A stretch of 23,116 nucleotides of DNA from a virus. The position numbers and the translations under genes were made by a program. This document shows positions 1-7,016 of the stretch, in pieces. Location: positions 1 to 23,116 of IMG/VR virus record IMGVR_UViG_3300017763_000212. The stretch is one strand, 5' to 3'. The number at the start of each line of letters is the position of its first letter. Position 1 is the stretch's first letter. The notes below the pieces were generated by a model, which did no database searches, was not told the DNA's origin, and saw only the letters and a list, made by a program, of their open reading frames with translations.

Positions 1-3000
1 AAAACTGATCCGGGCGGAGTGTATCGTCTAATTTCATCTTGTGAAAGTCTACGAAGAGGAACAGCAGAAATCGTATTTAACACAGGAATTTGTGTAGCGT
101 TTCCTTCGTTGTTAACATTCTCACCCATTAGCAGAATCTTAATTTGATATGCGGTAAATTCTGATGTGCCGGGTAGGAGATTATTTGTTGTGAATCTCAT
201 CACACCACCAACATCACCTTCTGGTTTTAGTTCTGCAAACTTACCAGAAACAGGAAGAGTCGCATTACCTTCTGGGAAAAGTTCTATGTAATCATTATCA
301 TCAAACACACCTGCTGCCGTATCCGGTCCTTGTAGTTTAACGTAGACTTTAATTTGTGAGTTTCCGACGTATGATCCATCAACCATAACAACAATATCGT
401 CTGCTGCTTTTTCCAAAGTGACTTTTCGACTAATATAACGTGAACGGTTTGTCGCAAGTCTCGCCGTTGGTTGATTTTCTTCATTTACAGCAGCAGAATC
501 GTCATTGTTTGCCATATATTCTATTAGGTTTACACCAAGTCTATCACCATCGATCATACTACAAATTGCTTTTGTTGAGTCAGTGTTGAATCTAGCACTT
601 ATTTTAATAGGTCTTGATTCGTTGCAAATTTGTTTTTCGGAAAAGTCATCTGTTGTTAGGTTTACCTCAAATGGATTCTTTACTTCAGAACCACCGGAAA
701 CTGTATTAGATGTGAGTTTATAAACAGTTTTGACTCTATCAGTAAGTTGATCGTTCACATGAGCATATAACACATGGAAAGGTCTTCCTCCCCTTCCGCT
801 TGTGGTGAAAATCACCTCGGACTGGGTATCCTGTTCGTCTGTGCTAACACCCTCAAAATTACATCTATTAACAGACATTTTAAGATACTGATCTTTTGGT
901 GGTTGATATGAACCATTGTTAGAAGGGATAAACATCCTTCCCATGTAAGTTGGTTTCTTAGCAGTTCTATTAGTTTGATCTGAGACACTCGGATTTCCAG
1001 TAAGTATAAAACTATTCTCTTCGGCATAGTATAATTTATAGTCATCGTTGGAACTAATACAAACAGCATATGTTGTATTTGGTTTTAGATATACTGGAGT
1101 TGAGAAGGTGAATTTTGTTCCTTCTGTGCTTTCAAAATTACCTGTAGAAATATCTGTCTTTGTTACTTCTGAGAAAGGAAGAACTTTGTATGGGTGCGGC
1201 GCACCGTTATACATGGGACGAATATGCACTTTAACAGGATTTGTTGAATCCGAAGTTGGAGAAGGTAATGATGCAAAGAACAAATCAATATCCTTTAACA
1301 TAATTCCATTTGGGAAATTAGTAGGATCAACAAAAAGTTCTTGTGCGAATGGAGTCTGTGAATTATAACTTCTAGAAAGGTTATCTTTCGAGTTCGACTC
1401 ATAATAGTCCGAAGACACATCTTCAACATTACTTGCTTTTCTTCGGGTGATAGCAGGTCTTATCGAAAAGGAGTCTCCCTCTTTGGTTTCTAATAACCCT
1501 TCTGCATAATATGTGCCATCTGCACTGGAACTAGCAAGAGGCAGACTGCCCGCAGCGTTATCAGCAACCCTGAATAGTTTTTTGCCTGTAGAGTGGACTC
1601 CGAATTGTATTGGGAATGTACCACTTGTTGCACCTGACGCATCTGTTTCAAGGAAACCCTTGGAGGCACCATCAAAGGAAATATAATGCTTTGTGTTTGG
1701 TTTGAGATTTTTTACCGAGTAACTAATCTCCCTTGATCTTGCAAAAGGAACGACACTTAAATCTACAATTCTGTTTCCAATTTTCTTAATTAGTTTATCA
1801 GAAATTAATCTAGAAACATAAGAGGATCTTCTAGGATTTGTATATTCGCCCCCAGCAGAATCATGTTCGATATTCACATCGTTTCGTTTCCTTGAACCAA
1901 ACCAAAGTGTCTCCCAGTCTCTCCACTGTGAACCAAAACCTCTGTTTCTACCTCTTTGGAATGCAGCGATAGATGTTTCCCAGTTATCAACTTCACCTAT
2001 TGTATTAACAACTACTTTTGGTTTTAGTTGAACATCGAAGAAGTTATCACTCGATGGCGAAAGATTTACTGTACCAAGATAATCAGCAACAGAGAATTGA
2101 TTTGCACTTATTGTGTTTGTTGCCTCAAAGTTCGAGGTGTATGGAGTAGATTCACTGGATGCTAGGTAGATGTTATCAGTTGTTTTTTCTGTATTTGGAC
2201 CCAATTCAGCAGCAGTGAATCCCATCGACAAGAAATTGGATTCAAATGCAGGTCTAAGTTCACCAAATTCTGGATCTATGGAACAGTTGTGATCTCGTTT
2301 TGATGTAATTGTGTTATTATGACCCAAGAAAGTATCAACAAAAATTCCATCAGAGAATGCTGTTCTAGATGAACGGAAGTTTTGCGCCCTGTTAAGTGCT
2401 TCTTGTTCTAGGTCATTTTTGTAGTTGAAATATTGATCGAATTGTTGTGCTGTTTCCTGCTCATTCAATTCAGTCATTGTTGTTCTTTGATTATCGATAT
2501 AACGATATCTTATATCGGTGGAGAATCTTGTATATGGTGGAATATTGAGATCACCGAGATTCATGTCGGTAGGTTCTATTTCCGGTGCTTTGGGTTTTAT
2601 TGCAGGAACACCCTTAACAATTCGGAAATCTCTTTCCTGAACACCGAGAACGATGCTATCGATTCTAGAGAGATAATGTTCATATGAAACTCTAGATGGA
2701 ATTATACCATTCTCGAAGGCAACAACCTGTGCGCCGCCAGAACCATTGTCAAACGAGTCTTCATTTTCGTTCGTTGCAATTGGGCGGAAGTCATATGCAT
2801 CAGCAAGATTATATTTTTCTCCAGTTTCTGTATCAATAAAATCTGGAATATCATCGTAGGTGAACGTATCTGTTATTGGATATGAGTCTACAGTAAAAGG
2901 TCCATCTCCAGAATGTGAAAAATATGAGTAGGTTGCCGAATTGATTACTATGTCCCCATCACTATTTGTTTCACATGTAGCACCTGCTTTGAGAATAATT

Positions 3001-5081
3001 CTACTTGTTCTATACGCATCGGTAGACGAGTTCACATCGAGATCAAAACTTGATGTGACATCTCTATTTGAGTCACTGATATTTGTGAGGGAATAAACAT
3101 CAGCGTGATTCATATATATGATTCCGGTTGATGCCGATCCTGTTTTGCCTCCAACGCTACCAGTAGTAACTAATTGTTTGATTCTTATGTTGGATTCTGG
3201 TTCTCTTGCGTCATTTTCCCAGACCTGAGACGCGATGATTGTTCCTTTACCACCACCAGATATTCCAGACCCATCACTGGGACAAGATAAAGTGAGTGTG
3301 TTATTATTTACACCATTTGATGTTTCGATTAAGATGTCGGAACCGACATTTAGCATCGTTGCACCCGAGGACGAACTAAGTGTGCTTTGAGAATAAAAGA
3401 TAGTATGGTTCCTCTGTGTACCCTCTAACCATCTTTTTGGTGAATCTATAGTTGTTGACAGTGAACCTTCATCAATTTCAAACTGATACGCTCTTTTCAC
3501 CAAGAAACTCGAATTTAAACCAGCACTTCCGGATGCTCGGATCAAACCAGTTCCGCGAGGTGCTTTGAATATTTGTCTACTGGTGTTAACATTCTCAAGG
3601 GAAGTATCTGAGGTTGCATTTCCTATACGGAATCTTTGTGTCGTATCATTAAGGGATCCATCATCTACTGAAATATGTGTTGAATTTGCAAATCCGTTTG
3701 TTCCACCAGTAGCAAACATATTAATATTGAAGAGATATAAACGTATACCATTTTCACTTGTCTTGGTGAGATCTTCTATGGTCCTGATATTACATGAACC
3801 GATATTTGATATTTCACCAGTGTCTGCTTCTCTTTGGATTATTGCTTTTTTATTTTTAGTAAATGCTTCTCGTTCACCCCCACCCGTCTTCTTAGAATCA
3901 AACGATGAATTTCTAAGAATAGTTACATAATTTGAAAGTGGTGTCTTTATTGTCTCAGATCTAATAAAAGATGTATCTAATGAACGATCAACGCTCAAAA
4001 ATACCGGAGAAATTGTTTCAAATTCATAACCACCAACGTATGCTTTTCCTGCTTCTAATTTTACTGCGTGTTGGGTTTCGCTACTAGTTCCAAATGCTTT
4101 TGCGAATGTTTCTGGTGTTAATTGGAATGGTCTTACTGTATAGTTTCCGGATTCATCGAAAGTTCTTCTTGCAAGAGTCTCTTCAAAAATTGCATAGTCA
4201 GTGTATCGAACTTTTTTGGTAGTGTTTCCCTGAACAACACGAACCAACTCAAAGAAATCTTCACTATCGAAAGTTAATCCATCACCGTCAAACCGAATTT
4301 GAGATAATTGTAGATCAATTTTATATCTATCCGCTCCGGGTGAGTTGAAGTTATAAAAACCAAAAGATGGATCCTTTAAGGTGTCATCTTCTTCTGAACT
4401 TATTATTTCTCTTTTTACTTTAAACCCAATAGATGCAGAGGGATTTGAGAATGTTCTAAAGGTTCCAGTTCCTCCAGATATACCATGAACACCAATTGAA
4501 TCGGCAGTTGTTCTTACAAAGAATCCATCTGCGTAATATATGCCTCCAGAAAAACATAAAACATTTGTGGCAGTTGCAACGGCAGGAGGACCATTTGTTG
4601 AAAATGGTATTAGAGTTATCTGTTGTTCGGGAAGCGTTCCCTTAATTACCAATTCATTTCCAGCAGCAAATGATCCAGATGTTGTATAGTTAACAAAAAG
4701 AATTTGGTAGGAGTCGGAGGTTAGTGTGTTGTCTTTGTCTGCATATGAAATAATTTTTGCAGAAACCCCGTCCGATGGGCGGGTAATTGTTTTGTTTAAG
4801 AAACTTTTAAGTTCATCTGTCGTAAAGGAAGTATCGTTGAGTCTGATAGCGATACCGCTTGCTTCGACTATTTCTCCACCCTTTACAGACGCACCTTCTT
4901 CAAAGAAATGATCACCAAATCTTTCAATTTGATTCTGTAGGATGGTCTGTGCCTGTGTTATTTCCCTTGCTTGGAGAGGGAAACCGGGACGCGACATGAT
5001 CCGTACAAACTTTTTGTTTGGATCGTAATCATCATAATATGGGTTTTTTCCGTGAATGTCTTGTCTGTACGATTTTGCCAT
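1..5081 (-). CDS. DUF4815-type giant virion/baseplate structural protein (3' end outside window)
   Basis: This frame stays open from the ATG at 5081 to the left edge, giving at least 1693 codons with no stop seen. It is preceded by an AAGGA ribosome site that overlaps the stop region of the upstream gp8-like gene. Residues about 12-65 read YYDDYDPNKKF, then SRPGFPLQAREITQAQTIL and QNQIERFGDHF, which matches the N-terminal signature of phage DUF4815 proteins. Near residues 1030-1060 there is a Trp-rich segment (GFGSQWRDWETLWFG). Near residue 1250 there is a FVDPTNFPNGI motif followed by an IRPMYNGAPHPYKVLPFS block, and then PVYLKPNTTYAV. All three recur in very large tail proteins of marine T4-like phages. 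No signal peptide or membrane segment was noticed. Its place directly after the gp6, gp7-like and gp8-like genes suggests a peripheral baseplate or fibre-attachment role, perhaps where T4 has gp9/gp10; that role is inference. Family assignment is fairly secure, exact function is not. Confidence 0.85.
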   Translation of the reverse strand, partial: MAKSYRQDIHGKNPYYDDYDPNKKFVRIMSRPGFPLQAREITQAQTILQNQIERFGDHFFEEGASVKGGEIVEASGIAIRLNDTSFTTDELKSFLNKTITRPSDGVSAKIISYADKDNTLTSDSYQILFVNYTTSGSFAAGNELVIKGTLPEQQITLIPFSTNGPPAVATATNVLCFSGGIYYADGFFVRTTADSIGVHGISGGTGTFRTFSNPSASIGFKVKREIISSEEDDTLKDPSFGFYNFNSPGADRYKIDLQLSQIRFDGDGLTFDSEDFFELVRVVQGNTTKKVRYTDYAIFEETLARRTFDESGNYTVRPFQLTPETFAKAFGTSSETQHAVKLEAGKAYVGGYEFETISPVFLSVDRSLDTSFIRSETIKTPLSNYVTILRNSSFDSKKTGGGEREAFTKNKKAIIQREADTGEISNIGSCNIRTIEDLTKTSENGIRLYLFNINMFATGGTNGFANSTHISVDDGSLNDTTQRFRIGNATSDTSLENVNTSRQIFKAPRGTGLIRASGSAGLNSSFLVKRAYQFEIDEGSLSTTIDSPKRWLEGTQRNHTIFYSQSTLSSSSGATMLNVGSDILIETSNGVNNNTLTLSCPSDGSGISGGGKGTIIASQVWENDAREPESNIRIKQLVTTGSVGGKTGSASTGIIYMNHADVYSLTNISDSNRDVTSSFDLDVNSSTDAYRTSRIILKAGATCETNSDGDIVINSATYSYFSHSGDGPFTVDSYPITDTFTYDDIPDFIDTETGEKYNLADAYDFRPIATNENEDSFDNGSGGAQVVAFENGIIPSRVSYEHYLSRIDSIVLGVQERDFRIVKGVPAIKPKAPEIEPTDMNLGDLNIPPYTRFSTDIRYRYIDNQRTTMTELNEQETAQQFDQYFNYKNDLEQEALNRAQNFRSSRTAFSDGIFVDTFLGHNNTITSKRDHNCSIDPEFGELRPAFESNFLSMGFTAAELGPNTEKTTDNIYLASSESTPYTSNFEATNTISANQFSVADYLGTVNLSPSSDNFFDVQLKPKVVVNTIGEVDNWETSIAAFQRGRNRGFGSQWRDWETLWFGSRKRNDVNIEHDSAGGEYTNPRRSSYVSRLISDKLIKKIGNRIVDLSVVPFARSREISYSVKNLKPNTKHYISFDGASKGFLETDASGATSGTFPIQFGVHSTGKKLFRVADNAAGSLPLASSSADGTYYAEGLLETKEGDSFSIRPAITRRKASNVEDVSSDYYESNSKDNLSRSYNSQTPFAQELFVDPTNFPNGIMLKDIDLFFASLPSPTSDSTNPVKVHIRPMYNGAPHPYKVLPFSEVTKTDISTGNFESTEGTKFTFSTPVYLKPNTTYAVCISSNDDYKLYYAEENSFILTGNPSVSDQTNRTAKKPTYMGRMFIPSNNGSYQPPKDQYLKMSVNRCNFEGVSTDEQDTQSEVIFTTSGRGGRPFHVLYAHVNDQLTDRVKTVYKLTSNTVSGGSEVKNPFEVNLTTDDFSEKQICNESRPIKISARFNTDSTKAICSMIDGDRLGVNLIEYMANNDDSAAVNEENQPTARLATNRSRYISRKVTLEKAADDIVVMVDGSYVGNSQIKVYVKLQGPDTAAGVFDDNDYIELFPEGNATLPVSGKFAELKPEGDVGGVMRFTTNNLLPGTSEFTAYQIKILLMGENVNNEGNATQIPVLNTISAVPLRRLSQDEIRRYTPPGSV

Positions 5082-5085
5082 TTTA

Positions 5086-5091
5086 TTCCTT
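5086..5091 (-). promoter_or_regulatory. Shine-Dalgarno of the DUF4815 gene
   Basis: Read on the minus strand, AAGGAA lies about five bases before the ATG at 5081 and overlaps the TAA stop (5092-5090) of the preceding gp8-like gene. This supports the chosen start and suggests coupled translation. Confidence 0.6.
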
Positions 5092-7009
5092 AGAAGTCAA
5101 AGTTAATTTTAAACAAATCAAGTTGTTCCGTGTTTCTTGTGACTTGCTCTATATCATTTATGTATAAGATTTTTCCCGAAAACAGATCAAGTTCTGGCGG
5201 AGAAACATTAGTAATATCTAGTTCTAAACTATTTACTGCCAAAGTTTCCCCTCCAGTAAATCCTATCACATCAGCAGATGAACCGCTGACAACTTTCGTG
5301 ATAAAAAGATCCGCACTTCCTCCGTTTATATTAGTTAGATCCAAAACCAATCCGCTACTACCACTACCACCGGTTACTGCTGAATCGTATGGTATCGCGG
5401 AAAATGGATTTCCCGGATCAAACACAGAACCATCATTTCTACTTATTCTTAATTTATGAGAACATCTATATGTTTCTGTGAATGATGAGCGAGTTGAATC
5501 CTCGAAGAGTGTGTTTGTTACAGTTGCAGTTTTATCTGTAAATGTATATCCTCCCGAGTCTGGATCTGACTTGAAGGTGTATACAATTTCTCCGTTTTTG
5601 AGTTTTGTGTTTAGTCCGTCTAAAATAATTTGACCACGGGTTGGACTGAATTTAACAAATGGGTTTGGTATATTTGGAACCTTACCGGTATTGTATGACT
5701 CGCTCCCAAGTACGAAATCATTTGCCACTGCCCAGAAATTATCAAAAGTTTGTCCCGCAGTTGCTTCTAGATCAACTTTTGTTCTGATGTAAGAATCTGT
5801 CCCTGCAATTTTTCCACTGTTGGTTTGACCTGCTCCGATCAGAGGAGACAACCAAAGTCCAAATTGTCTATAGTCGTTTCCAAGAACTGCTTTTTGGTTT
5901 TCTCTTCCTTCAATTTTTATAAGAATAGAAAGTCTAGTTACATTAAGATCAAAAAGTATGTCACGACCAATACCGCCAACTGGATTAACAGCGACTGAGA
6001 GTTCGGTTCCAAGACCTGTTGGTGATACTGTTGCAGTTGCTGTGGTGTAGTTTGATCCACCGTTCGCTACAACAACAGATTCTATTGTGTTTGCGGCATA
6101 TGAGTGCATTTTTGCATATGCGGTGGCATTACTTCCGTCACCAGATATAACAACAGTTGGAATTATTTCATATTTGCTGGACTCGTCTGGAAGCACAGAC
6201 CAAACACTTTCTACTGTTGCTGTTTTGTTCGCACCAACATATCCAGTAATTTTTCTAAATTGACCAACACCAGTTCCTGAATAAATTCTAATCGTATAAT
6301 TATTATATCGATCATTTGCACCAGAAGCACGACTGTCTAATTTAACGGTTGTTGTTGTTGATTGTCTTACTGTATGACTAGCGGATGCTTTTACTGTATA
6401 TGGGTATTCACTCCCTTGTGTTTCTAAAGTAATACTTTCTACGACACCACCTGCTGCTGTGTACTGTACTGCATATTGTAATTGTTTGTCCTCGGAGGCA
6501 TAAGCAAACGGTTTGTTTTCATAGAGTGGTAATTCTTGAACTGGAATATAATCGCTATCAATAAAATCAATAAGAGATGAAGGAACTTTGTACATAAATT
6601 TCCAAACATACCCATTGCTTAGATAAATTAAACTTGTGCCAACTCCTGTTGGTTCCTCAATAGACTTTCTTCCGCCACCATTTGAAATACAGGCATATAC
6701 GTTTCCACCTGTAGTGTATACATAAAAATTTCTTGTTGCATTATCTTGAGTTAACGAATATGTGTCATATATTGTTCCATTAGTCCAGTTAACTTTCGGT
6801 ATCATACATGCGATGGTTGAATCTTGAAGAATTTTTGCAGTTTGAAACTGTCTTCTGGTTTTTAGTTCATTTGAAATGGAATCTACAGAAGAATCTACAG
6901 TATTATCTGTGCCTGCAATAAATAAAGCAACACTATTATCCAACGATGAAAATTGTCGTTGTAGTTCGCGGGCAAGAAAAACTTTAAGATTATTTGATAG
7001 TGTGGTCAT
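5090..7009 (-). CDS. 8: gp8-like baseplate wedge subunit, enlarged
   Basis: This 639-residue protein resembles T4 baseplate wedge protein gp8 in its N-terminal third. IPKVNWTNGTIYDTY (about residues 70-84) corresponds to the IPRRDWGDTRYPDPY region of T4 gp8. NVYACISNGGG with EEPTG, and then LSNGYVWKFMYKVPSSLI, correspond to the region in T4 gp8 that ends with a DGYVWEYLFEIP motif. T4 gp8 is about 334 residues, so this version is nearly twice as long. The extra middle part is beta-rich and contains a NGGSNYTTATATVSP motif, a repeat style common in marine phage virion proteins. In T4, gp8 is a dimer in each wedge that binds gp10, gp7 and gp6. The start is an ATG with a GAGAG element just upstream, seven bases after the stop of the gp7-like gene. 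The comparison with T4 is from memory, not an alignment. Confidence 0.8.
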   Translation of the reverse strand: MTTLSNNLKVFLARELQRQFSSLDNSVALFIAGTDNTVDSSVDSISNELKTRRQFQTAKILQDSTIACMIPKVNWTNGTIYDTYSLTQDNATRNFYVYTTGGNVYACISNGGGRKSIEEPTGVGTSLIYLSNGYVWKFMYKVPSSLIDFIDSDYIPVQELPLYENKPFAYASEDKQLQYAVQYTAAGGVVESITLETQGSEYPYTVKASASHTVRQSTTTTVKLDSRASGANDRYNNYTIRIYSGTGVGQFRKITGYVGANKTATVESVWSVLPDESSKYEIIPTVVISGDGSNATAYAKMHSYAANTIESVVVANGGSNYTTATATVSPTGLGTELSVAVNPVGGIGRDILFDLNVTRLSILIKIEGRENQKAVLGNDYRQFGLWLSPLIGAGQTNSGKIAGTDSYIRTKVDLEATAGQTFDNFWAVANDFVLGSESYNTGKVPNIPNPFVKFSPTRGQIILDGLNTKLKNGEIVYTFKSDPDSGGYTFTDKTATVTNTLFEDSTRSSFTETYRCSHKLRISRNDGSVFDPGNPFSAIPYDSAVTGGSGSSGLVLDLTNINGGSADLFITKVVSGSSADVIGFTGGETLAVNSLELDITNVSPPELDLFSGKILYINDIEQVTRNTEQLDLFKINFDF

Positions 7010-7016
7010 TTTACTC

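Noticed and set aside
1033-1040. TATAAATT on the minus strand, one base from the T4 late-promoter consensus
   Set aside because: It lies deep inside the DUF4815 coding frame with no gene starting nearby, and AT-rich DNA gives such near matches by chance.
505-4911. Short open frames on both strands in the left 5 kb
   Set aside because: All are in other frames than the continuous 1-5081 minus-strand frame, which has the DUF4815 motifs; the short ones match nothing recognised.
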